DNA of 6,224 nt from assembly GCA_026996985.1 (NCBI GenBank), contig JALWJR010000023.1, positions 1 through 6,224 of the forward strand. The letters are read 5' to 3'. The notes beneath the pieces are model-generated. The model did not search any database and was not told the DNA's origin. It worked only from the letters and a program-made list of their open reading frames with translations. A program made the translations under genes and the position numbers. Origin of the DNA: Candidatus Kaiserbacteria bacterium (GTDB taxonomy: Bacteria; Patescibacteriota; Minisyncoccia; Phycocordibacterales; UBA2100). Positions 1 to 5,071 of this stretch are shown piece by piece (the first letter of the stretch is position 1; every line of letters begins with the position of its first letter).

Positions 1-171
1 TAATTCCGTCAAGATGCGGGCTATTGTTTTTTTAAGCTCTCTTCCTTCTTTGGTGTCCCTGGTGTGCGATCCGGCTGAACCAAAACGAAACTCTCTTAGC
101 GCCTCGCGAGCTTTTTGCAATTCTTTATATAAATCTTTTTCCGTTTTCTTTTTTATATCTTTCATTTTCAT
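1..171 (-). CDS. rpmC: 50S ribosomal protein L29 (3' end outside window)
   Basis: This is the N-terminal 57 codons of ribosomal protein L29, a small two-helix protein of the large subunit that sits near the tunnel exit next to L23. The frame opens with ATG at 171 (MKMKDIKKK) and stays open to position 1, where the window cuts it before any stop. The motif FRFGSAGSHTRDTKEGRELK, followed by KKTIARILTEL, is the family signature, and nearly all of the usual 60-70 residues are present. A second in-frame ATG two codons later (165) is an alternative start. The gene lies 8 bases after the rplP stop, as expected in the S10 operon. No Shine-Dalgarno site is visible; the bases before ATG are TTTTGCTT. 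Identification is firm; only the C-terminus is unseen. Confidence 0.93.
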   Translation of the reverse strand, partial: MKMKDIKKKTEKDLYKELQKAREALREFRFGSAGSHTRDTKEGRELKKTIARILTEL

Positions 172-179
172 AAGCAAAA

Positions 180-602
180 TTATGTACGCGCAATAACTTT
201 TGTTGTAAGAGGCATTTTAGTTCCGGCTTTGCGAAGCGCTTCACGAGCCACACTCTCCGGAACTCCATCAACCTCAAACAATACCCTTCCCGGTCTTACA
301 TCAAAAACATAACCTTGCGGGTCACCTTTTCCTTTACCCATTCCCACCTCTGCGGCTTTGGCGGTAAATGGCCTGTCAGGAAAAATGCGAATCCACATTT
401 TGCCGGTTTTACCGATTGTTCTCACTATAACACGACGAGCGGACTCGATTTGATTTGAAGTTACTCTTGCCTGTGAAGTTGCCTTCAGACCAAAAGAGCC
501 AAAAGATACGGTTGTACCTCGTGTCTCCGGACGAATGCGTTTTTTGGGGTTTTTACGCCCTGTTTGCCATTTTCTATGTTTTGCTTTTTTGGGAAACAAC
601 AT
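180..602 (-). CDS. rplP: 50S ribosomal protein L16
   Basis: L16 is a late-assembly large-subunit protein at the A-site tRNA and 5S rRNA region. The 140 residues align over the whole family: MLFPKKAKHRKWQTGR at the N-terminus, VSFGSFGLKA at about 32-41, IRIFPDRP at 71-78, MGKGKG at 88-93, and VLFEVDGVPE toward the C-terminus. Compared with the E. coli protein there is a short basic insertion (NPKKRIRPETRG, about 18-29), which I associate with Patescibacteria-type L16. The residue before MGKGKG is Gly87 where E. coli has Arg81, the residue hydroxylated there, so that modification cannot occur. ATG at 602 lies 5 bases after the rpsC stop. The upstream TAAGG is at most a weak Shine-Dalgarno site, only 3 bases from ATG. 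Confidence 0.97.
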   Translation of the reverse strand: MLFPKKAKHRKWQTGRKNPKKRIRPETRGTTVSFGSFGLKATSQARVTSNQIESARRVIVRTIGKTGKMWIRIFPDRPFTAKAAEVGMGKGKGDPQGYVFDVRPGRVLFEVDGVPESVAREALRKAGTKMPLTTKVIART

Positions 603-607
603 AAGCC

Positions 608-1273
608 TTACTTTTTATCAAATATATCTCCTCTGTAAATCCAAACCTTGATTCCCAATTTACCTTGCGGAATCATCGCATACTCTTGAGCGTAATCTAT
701 ATCGGCACGCAGGGTCTGCAAAGGAACTCTTCCGCGTCTGAGCTCTTCTGCGCGCGCCATATCAGCACCGCCCAACCTGCCTGAGACGCGTATTCTAACT
801 CCTTTTACATCACGATTTGCCATTACTTTCTCTATCGTTTGCTTCATCACTCTTCTGTGAGGCAAACGTTTTTGCAAACCTTCGGCTATCATGTATGCCA
901 CAATGGCGGCGTGAGACTCGGGCGACCTTACTTCTTCCACGTCAATTTTAATTTCGGGAACCTCTGTTTGCAAACGCAGTTTTTTAACTTTCTTTTTTAT
1001 CTCCTTTAGAATTTTTTCACTTTCTTCACCGTTTCTTCCGATAACCATTCCCGGCCTTGAAGTTTTTATTATCACTCTTACATACTTGTTGTCTCTCTCT
1101 ATTTCAACCGAGTCAACATAGTATCCGCGCAAACGAGTTTTTAAAAATTCTCTTATGGTTGTATCAACTTTGAGCTGGTCTCTGTATTTTTTGGGGTTAA
1201 GTGTAAACCAGCGCGATTTCCAATCGCGTATAACTCCAAGCCTGTGTGCATATGGGTGAACTACGTGGGTCAT
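608..1273 (-). CDS. rpsC: 30S ribosomal protein S3
   Basis: S3 is a small-subunit head protein that lines the mRNA entry channel. The 221 residues include an N-terminal region beginning MTHVVHPYAHRLGVIRDW, a KH RNA-binding domain with the GxxG loop at residues 79-82 (VIGRNGEE context), and the C-terminal S3 domain with VRIRVSGRLGGADMARAE (159-176), GRVPLQTLRADIDY (181-194) and GIKVWIYRGD (207-216). Length is typical of the family. The start at 1273 gives the expected N-terminus and lies 2 bases after the rplV stop (TAATTATG), which suggests translational coupling. There is no recognisable Shine-Dalgarno site in the preceding 20 bases. Nothing is truncated. Confidence 0.98.
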   Translation of the reverse strand: MTHVVHPYAHRLGVIRDWKSRWFTLNPKKYRDQLKVDTTIREFLKTRLRGYYVDSVEIERDNKYVRVIIKTSRPGMVIGRNGEESEKILKEIKKKVKKLRLQTEVPEIKIDVEEVRSPESHAAIVAYMIAEGLQKRLPHRRVMKQTIEKVMANRDVKGVRIRVSGRLGGADMARAEELRRGRVPLQTLRADIDYAQEYAMIPQGKLGIKVWIYRGDIFDKK

Positions 1274-1275
1274 AA

Positions 1276-1620
1276 TTAACTGTTATTTGCTTTTTCTTCT
1301 AATTTTATTGAAATATGACTACTCCTGCGCCAAAAAGGTGTTGCTCTCCCGAAAGCTCTCGGCATGTATCTTTTCAATTTCATTCCCTCGTTTACAACAA
1401 TTTCCTTTACAACCAATTTTTTCTCATCAGATCCTTTTTGTACGGCATTTGCAACAGCAGAATTTAAAAGTTTCAAAACGGCTCGCGCAGCTTTTTTATC
1501 TGAAAATTTCAAAAGGAGCTTGGCTTGACCAACCTCTTTTCCGCGAATCAAATCTGCGAGCAGTCGCACTTTCCTTGGTGATTGTCTGTAATTTTTTAAA
1601 AACGCTTTCATGGTATTCAT
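1276..1620 (-). CDS. rplV: 50S ribosomal protein L22
   Basis: L22 is a core large-subunit protein whose long beta-hairpin lines the peptide exit tunnel. The N-terminus MKAFLKNYRQSPRKVRLLAD, the central LLNSAVANA motif and the hairpin region PRAFGRATPFWRRSSHISI identify it; at 114 residues the length is normal. Two starts are possible. ATG at 1620 overlaps the rpsS stop by one base (TAATG), typical of coupled translation by terminating ribosomes. ATG at 1611, three codons in, gives the more usual family start MKAFLKN. I use the upstream ATG because of the overlap, but the sequence does not decide. No Shine-Dalgarno site precedes either one. The hairpin tip carries aromatic and basic residues (FWRR), within the range seen in bacteria. 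Confidence 0.96.
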   Translation of the reverse strand: MNTMKAFLKNYRQSPRKVRLLADLIRGKEVGQAKLLLKFSDKKAARAVLKLLNSAVANAVQKGSDEKKLVVKEIVVNEGMKLKRYMPRAFGRATPFWRRSSHISIKLEEKANNS

Positions 1621-1952
1621 TATTTATTGGCGGCGGCTTTTGCAGCCTTGGCGGCAGCGATTTCCGCTTCACGTTTTTTCTGTTCAAGCTCTTTCATCAA
1701 CTTACCACCGTGTCTGTGGAATGTTTTTGTAAACGCAAACTCACCCAAACGATGCCCCACCATCTCCTCGGACACTTTTACTTCTATAAATTTTCTACCA
1801 TTATGCACAAGAAAAGTGTATCCGACAAACTCCGGTGGAATCTGGCTTCTGCGCGCCCATGTTTTTATAGGCCCGTCGTCCGGATTTTGTTTGCTAACTT
1901 TTTTTAACAATTTTGGGTCTACGTATGGACCTTTTTTAAGTGATCTTGTCAT
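1620..1952 (-). CDS. rpsS: 30S ribosomal protein S19 with Ala/Lys-rich C-terminal tail
   Basis: S19 is a small-subunit head protein that contacts S13 and the decoding-region tRNAs. The core is intact: [10 protein letters not shown] (3-12), [11 protein letters not shown] (32-42), [10 protein letters not shown] (49-58) and [17 protein letters not shown] (62-78). The family usually ends near residue 90; here the chain continues to 110 with a charged, alanine-rich segment ([19 protein letters not shown]), predicted helical. The same composition is seen on ribosomal tails of reduced genomes, but this tail's function is unknown. It is the first gene after the interrupting pyk/small-ORF block and has its own predicted promoter and 5' hairpin. 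The ATG at 1952 has no Shine-Dalgarno site; the 20 bases before it are T-rich. Its stop overlaps the rplV start by one base. Confidence 0.97.
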   Translation of the reverse strand: MTRSLKKGPYVDPKLLKKVSKQNPDDGPIKTWARRSQIPPEFVGYTFLVHNGRKFIEVKVSEEMVGHRLGEFAFTKTFHRHGGKLMKELEQKKREAEIAAAKAAKAAANK

Positions 1953-1965
1953 AGTTAAACGTAGT

Positions 1966-1986
1966 AAAAAAACGCTCTGTGAGCGT
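1966..1986 (-). promoter_or_regulatory. Hairpin plus T-tract in the rpsS leader (5'-end stem-loop or attenuator-like)
   Basis: On the minus strand, ACGCTC (1986-1981) and GAGCGT (1977-1972) form a perfect 6-bp stem with an ACA loop, followed by seven Ts (1972-1966). Seen alone it reads as a short intrinsic terminator. However, it lies directly after the predicted rpsS promoter, and the expected start site (about 7 bases past the -10) is 1986, the first base of the stem. The transcript would then begin with a 5'-terminal stem-loop, which could stabilise the mRNA. Alternatively it is a second terminator that stops read-through from the upstream unit. The structure is seen directly; its role is inferred. 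Confidence 0.55.
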
Positions 1987-1992
1987 GCAACT

Positions 1993-2020
1993 ATATTACG
2001 CGAAAAAAACCAAAAGTCAA
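1993..2020 (-). promoter_or_regulatory. Predicted sigma70-type promoter for rpsS-rplV-rpsC-rplP-rpmC
   Basis: Reading the minus strand, TTGACT (2020-2015, five of six consensus bases) is followed after 16 bases by TAATAT (1998-1993, four of six). The 20 bases before the -35 (2040-2021) are 17/20 A/T with A- and T-runs, like an UP element. The site lies between a strong terminator and rpsS, in a 149-base stretch without a gene (1953-2101), where a new promoter is needed if the terminator works. The predicted start is near A1986, giving a leader of about 34 bases. This is a consensus match by eye; spacing and position are good, but no experiment supports it. Confidence 0.6.
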
Positions 2021-2063
2021 ATTTTTGAAAAGTTATGATTTATGACCGTTAGGGACATTTACC

Positions 2064-2096
2064 AGACAAAAACAGCGAGAAAGTTCTCGCTGTTTT
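2064..2096 (-). terminator. Rho-independent terminator after the 82-residue ORF
   Basis: AAAACAGCGAGA and its complement TCTCGCTGTTTT form a perfect 12-bp inverted repeat (2069-2080 with 2085-2096) around a 4-base loop. The AA/TT pair inside the loop could extend the stem to 13 bp. On the minus strand the 3' arm runs into TTTTTG, the expected U-tract. The stem begins 5 bases after the stop of the small ORF. It would end the rplC-rplD-rplW-rplB-pyk-small ORF transcript. The other strand also has four Ts after the stem, so it may act in both directions, but no convergent plus-strand gene is supported. Confidence 0.88.
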
Positions 2097-2101
2097 ATAA
2101 A

Positions 2102-2350
2102 TTAAGTTCTCCACTGTCTTTGCAGCAAAACCTTATCATTTTCATCCATAACAGAGAGTATATGAATACCATCGCGCACAAAAAACAAAAGCTCAAGATA
2201 CAACTCATCACTGCAAGGAAGGCTTGCCTTGTATCTCCACAGCCCATCGCTTCTGCAACCGGAAAAACCATTCTCTATCGCATAAATCTCCCAAGCCAAA
2301 GCATCATATGACAGAAAATTTTGTATGACTTTGCGAACAGGAATAGACAT
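2102..2350 (-). CDS. Unrecognised 82-residue protein between pyk and rpsS
   Basis: I do not recognise this protein. ATG at 2350 is chosen because AGGAGGTGA (2361-2353) lies just upstream; a GTG at 2356 would start inside that ribosome-binding site. The 82 residues begin MSIPVRKVIQNFLSYDALAW and contain three Trp (20, 38, 80) and two Cys (32, 46). They suggest an N-terminal helix (about 4-22) followed by four beta strands (about 36-44, 48-58, 62-69, 73-79), a compact alpha/beta fold. There is no signal peptide, membrane segment or CxxC pair. The composition is balanced, unlike a shadow frame. It lies 71 bases after pyk, just before the terminator, so it probably ends that transcript. Alternatives include a lineage-specific orphan or a small regulator of its neighbours; neither is shown. 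Confidence 0.8.
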   Translation of the reverse strand: MSIPVRKVIQNFLSYDALAWEIYAIENGFSGCRSDGLWRYKASLPCSDELYLELLFFVRDGIHILSVMDENDKVLLQRQWRT

Positions 2351-2352
2351 TT

Positions 2353-2361
2353 TCACCTCCT
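2353..2361 (-). promoter_or_regulatory. Strong Shine-Dalgarno site of the 82-residue ORF
   Basis: AGGAGGTGA on the minus strand is complementary to the 3' end of 16S rRNA over nine bases, with five bases between AGGAGG and the ATG at 2350. It decides the start codon. It is the only full Shine-Dalgarno sequence in the window; the ribosomal genes and pyk have none that is clear. The small ORF is therefore set up for independent initiation, fitting its 71-base distance from pyk. Confidence 0.85.
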
Positions 2362-2362
2362 G

Positions 2363-2407
2363 TGCAATTGCTCTATTTTTAAACTAACATTGTATACGCA
2401 AATTGCA
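2363..2407 (-). promoter_or_regulatory. Possible leader hairpin between pyk and the 82-residue ORF
   Basis: On the minus strand TGCAATT (2407-2401) pairs with AATTGCA (2369-2363). After a bulged T the stem continues with two G-C pairs (2399-2398 with 2371-2370), making 9 pairs around an A/T-rich loop of about 26 bases. The stem ends one base before the AGGAGG site, leaving that site open. The arms also contain the short palindromes ATTGCAAT (2402-2409) and GCAATTGC (2364-2371), which could instead be protein-binding half sites. The repeats are visible; any regulatory role is speculative in A/T-rich spacer DNA. Confidence 0.35.
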
Positions 2408-2421
2408 ATGCCAAGTTGAGT

Positions 2422-3843
2422 TTATATGGTGATTGAGGTTATGGTGTTTGTCTCGCCGGGTTTTCCAAAAATGCTACCTGAAACTATTACAATTTTTGAC
2501 CCCTTTTTAAGAATTTTGTTTTTTGTTAGAATTTTGCGTGTTATGGAGATAACATCATCACCTTTATGCAATTTTATCAAAGACAATGGAAACGCTCCGA
2601 AAATTAAATTTGTTTGAGCTAGAGTTTTTTCATTTTGACTTATCACAAAAATCGGTTGCTTGATTCTGAATTTTGATATAGCTTGAGCCGTAGTTCCCGT
2701 TTCTGTAAAAGCTACAACAGCATCGGCATCTAGCTCGTGAGCTATTTTTGCGGCATGTCGTGCTGTAACTTCATTTATCTCAGGGCACATCGCGGATGCA
2801 AACGGTTTGCTAAGTCTTTTGGAGAAAATCATAAAACTCTCGGTGTTTTTGGCAATTTCAGACATTGTCTGAACAGTCTCTGAAGGGTACTTTCCAACAG
2901 CGGTTTCTGCAGAAAGCATTACCGTATCCGCCCCATCTAAAATAGCGTTTGCAACATCTGAAACCTCCGCCCTGGTTGGAGTTGGTGACTCTATCATGCT
3001 ATCAAGCATCTGGGTTGCAACTATAACTATTTTGCCGGCATTGTTGGCTTTTTTAACCATCTTTTTCTGAAGCATCGGAACTTTTTCAGGACCAACCTCA
3101 ACCGCCAAATCACCACGGGCAACCATTATCCCGTCTGCGTAGTGAATTATTTTATCCAAATCATCAATAGCGCTTTTTGTCTCTATTTTGGCTATTATTT
3201 TTATTTGACTTTTTGTCTCTTTCAGTGCTTTACGCAAAGCTTTAACATCTTTGTGTGTTTGCACAAAAGACAAAGCTACAAAATCAAAATCGTTGGCTAT
3301 CGCAAAACGCAGGTCTTGCCTGTCTTTTTTGGTAAATGATGACAAAGAAAGTGTGGAGTCCGGCAAGTTTACCCCTCTTTTGTGTGTTATTTTTCCGCCA
3401 ACTTTTACCTTAGTGTAAATCTTATTGCCTGCTACCTTTTCAACAATTAAACACTGTTTACCGTCATTAAGAAGTATTCTGTCACCTTCTTTAACGTCTT
3501 TTGGTAGGTTTTTGTAATTTACACTGAGTATTTCGCTGTTTCCTTTGATGTCGTCTGTGGTTAAAACAAGATTCTGCCCCCTCTTTAGAGTAATAAATTC
3601 ATCTTCCAGCTCCCCGGTTCTTATTTTGGGGCCGGAAAGGTCTTGGAGCAATGCGACAGTTTTTTCCTCTTTCTCCATTGCTTCTTTGACCATAGAGAGT
3701 CTCTCTCCGTGTTCTTTAAAATCACCGTGGGAGAAGTTAAATCTAACAGCCGAGAGACCTCCCTTTTTTATCATCTCTCTTAACACCGACACCGAACAGA
3801 CGGGGCCGACTGTAGCCAAAATTTTTGTTCTACGTTTAGACAT
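2422..3843 (-). CDS. pyk: Pyruvate kinase
   Basis: This enzyme transfers phosphate from phosphoenolpyruvate to ADP, giving pyruvate and ATP, the last step of glycolysis in the cytoplasm. The 473 residues are full length. The barrel (A domain) starts TKILATVGP (6-14) and has RFNFSHG (34-40; Arg34, Asn36, Ser38, His39), the proton-transfer lysine Lys219 with metal ligand Glu221 (IIAKIET), metal ligand Asp245 (MVARGDLAVE), Thr277 (VATQMLDSM) and SAETAVGKYP (311-320). The B domain is about 77-163, the C domain about 341-473, ending GKPGETNTI. DLSGPKIRTG (68-77) has Leu69 and Lys73 where potassium-dependent enzymes have Thr and Glu, so potassium independence is predicted. Its ATG is 2 bases after the rplB stop (TAGACATG) and has no Shine-Dalgarno site. 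A glycolytic gene here is unusual for the S10 operon. Confidence 0.98.
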   Translation of the reverse strand: MSKRRTKILATVGPVCSVSVLREMIKKGGLSAVRFNFSHGDFKEHGERLSMVKEAMEKEEKTVALLQDLSGPKIRTGELEDEFITLKRGQNLVLTTDDIKGNSEILSVNYKNLPKDVKEGDRILLNDGKQCLIVEKVAGNKIYTKVKVGGKITHKRGVNLPDSTLSLSSFTKKDRQDLRFAIANDFDFVALSFVQTHKDVKALRKALKETKSQIKIIAKIETKSAIDDLDKIIHYADGIMVARGDLAVEVGPEKVPMLQKKMVKKANNAGKIVIVATQMLDSMIESPTPTRAEVSDVANAILDGADTVMLSAETAVGKYPSETVQTMSEIAKNTESFMIFSKRLSKPFASAMCPEINEVTARHAAKIAHELDADAVVAFTETGTTAQAISKFRIKQPIFVISQNEKTLAQTNLIFGAFPLSLIKLHKGDDVISITRKILTKNKILKKGSKIVIVSGSIFGKPGETNTITSITI

Positions 3844-3845
3844 GT

Positions 3846-4685
3846 CTATTTTTTGCCGACTTTACGACGAGAGACAATAAATTTGTCCGAATATTTCTTT
3901 GCGCGACGAGTTTTCTGTCCTTTGCCAGCAGGCTTACCCCATTTTGTGCGCTGCCTTCTGTGTCCGCGTCCGGCACGCCCTTCACCACCACCGTGCGGGT
4001 GATCAACCGGGTTCATAGCCGCTCCGCGAACAGTTGGGCGAATACCCATGTGTCTTGCACGACCGGCCTTTCCAACTGTTACAAGTTTGTGCTCCGGGTT
4101 TGAAGCCTCACCAACAGTTGCCCAACATGTAGAGAGAACTTTCCTAACCTCTGTTGAAGGCATTTTCAAGTGTGTGTATCCGGCATCATGCGCTATCACC
4201 TCAATGTAGTTTCCCGCGCTACGCGCAAGCTTTGCGCCACCTTCGGGTTTTAGCTCAACATTGTAAACAAAAGTACCAACCGGGATTTTACCCAAGGGCA
4301 ATCTGTTTCCAACTTTAATTTTGGCATCTTCCGAAACTATAAATTCATCCCCAACTTTTAGGCTTTGGGGTACTACAATGTATCTTCTTTCTCCGTCTGC
4401 ATACAAGGCGACCCCTATAAAAGCGCTTCTGTTTGGGTCATACTCTACGGTTTCAAGTTTTGCGGGAATGTTTTTCTTGTCATATTTAAAATCAATCAAG
4501 CGATACTTTCTTTTGTGTCCACCACCACGATGACGAGCGGTTATACGCCCGTGGTGATTTCTTCCCACACCTCTTTTAAATCCTTTTACCAAAGACTTCA
4601 AAGGTTTTACAGCTGTCAGTATTTCTTTATATGAAATGGCTGTCATTCCTCTACGTCCCGGTGTTGTTGGTTTGTATTTTTTCAT
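3846..4685 (-). CDS. rplB: 50S ribosomal protein L2
   Basis: L2 is a universal large-subunit protein needed for subunit association and peptidyl-transferase function. The 279 residues cover the whole family. The N-terminal OB-type RNA-binding domain contains GRITARHRGGGHKRKYR (46-62) and VEYDPNRSAFI (80-90). The SH3-like C-terminal domain contains KAGRARHMGIRPTVRG (206-221) and the invariant AMNPVDHPHGGGEG (223-236), with His229 matching the functionally important His229 of E. coli. The tail is basic. The ATG at 4685 is 4 bases after the rplW stop; TAGG a few bases upstream is a poor Shine-Dalgarno candidate. It ends in TAG, 2 bases before pyk, where rpsS would follow in a standard S10 operon. 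Confidence 0.99.
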   Translation of the reverse strand: MKKYKPTTPGRRGMTAISYKEILTAVKPLKSLVKGFKRGVGRNHHGRITARHRGGGHKRKYRLIDFKYDKKNIPAKLETVEYDPNRSAFIGVALYADGERRYIVVPQSLKVGDEFIVSEDAKIKVGNRLPLGKIPVGTFVYNVELKPEGGAKLARSAGNYIEVIAHDAGYTHLKMPSTEVRKVLSTCWATVGEASNPEHKLVTVGKAGRARHMGIRPTVRGAAMNPVDHPHGGGEGRAGRGHRRQRTKWGKPAGKGQKTRRAKKYSDKFIVSRRKVGKK

Positions 4686-4689
4686 ATGC

Positions 4690-5061
4690 CTAAATTAAAC
4701 TTATGGAATCTCCATCCTTTAAATACACGTATGCTTTTTTAATACTTGCTGTTTTGCCCACTTTGCCGGTTTTCCATGAAATTTTCTTCTTGGGTGGCAA
4801 ATTAACAATATTTACTTTAACGGGCTCCACTTTGTAGTACTTTTTTATCGCTTCTTTTACCAGTTTTTTATTGGCTCTTTTGTTAACCTTGAAAACATAA
4901 ACATTTTTATCAACTACGGAAAAAGCTTTCTCTGAAATAAAGGGTGATTCTATCACCCAAGAGATATCACCCGAGTTAATTGCCGGAGATTGCGCTTCAC
5001 CTTTCTTTGGTGCTTCTTTTTCTTTTTTATTTTCTTGTTTTTTGTTTTTAAACAATGCCAT
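4690..5061 (-). CDS. rplW: 50S ribosomal protein L23 with charged N-terminal extension
   Basis: L23 lies at the peptide tunnel exit and docks trigger factor and the signal recognition particle. The conserved core runs from about residue 35 (VIESPFISEKAF) through VYVFKVNKRANKKLVKEAIK (54-73) and VEPVKVNIVNLP (78-89) to KKAYVYLKDGDSI (108-120). The family is usually about 95 residues; here about 30 extra N-terminal residues (MALFKNKKQENKKEKEAPKK, then a Ser/Gly linker) precede the core. I place the start at 5061, 10 bases after the rplD stop. An upstream in-frame ATG (5103) would overlap rplD by 32 bases and add 14 unconserved residues, so it is less likely. The leader TTTGGCTT has no Shine-Dalgarno site. 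The stop is TAG. Confidence 0.95.
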   Translation of the reverse strand: MALFKNKKQENKKEKEAPKKGEAQSPAINSGDISWVIESPFISEKAFSVVDKNVYVFKVNKRANKKLVKEAIKKYYKVEPVKVNIVNLPPKKKISWKTGKVGKTASIKKAYVYLKDGDSISLI

Positions 5062-5071
5062 AAGCCAAATA

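Noticed and set aside
1287..1907. Long plus-strand ORF of 206 codons over rplV and rpsS
   Set aside because: It is the mirror of two well-identified ribosomal genes; the protein is Phe/Leu/Ser/Cys-rich as expected of an antisense shadow and has no ribosome-binding site.
2042..2311. Plus-strand ORF of 89 codons antisense to the 82-residue ORF
   Set aside because: It runs through the terminator hairpin, has no ribosome-binding site, and lies opposite an ORF with a perfect Shine-Dalgarno site.
2351..2356. GTG at 2356 as start of the 82-residue ORF
   Set aside because: It overlaps the AGGAGG ribosome-binding site; the ATG at 2350 has correct spacing.
2389..2414. Possible promoter for the 82-residue ORF (TTGGCA ... 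TACAAT, minus strand)
   Set aside because: The hexamers are decent but the spacer is only 14 bases, too short for a normal sigma70 promoter; cotranscription from upstream is simpler.
1953..2421. Mobile element carrying pyk into the operon
   Set aside because: I found no transposase, terminal inverted repeats, target duplication or tRNA-like attachment site around the inserted block.
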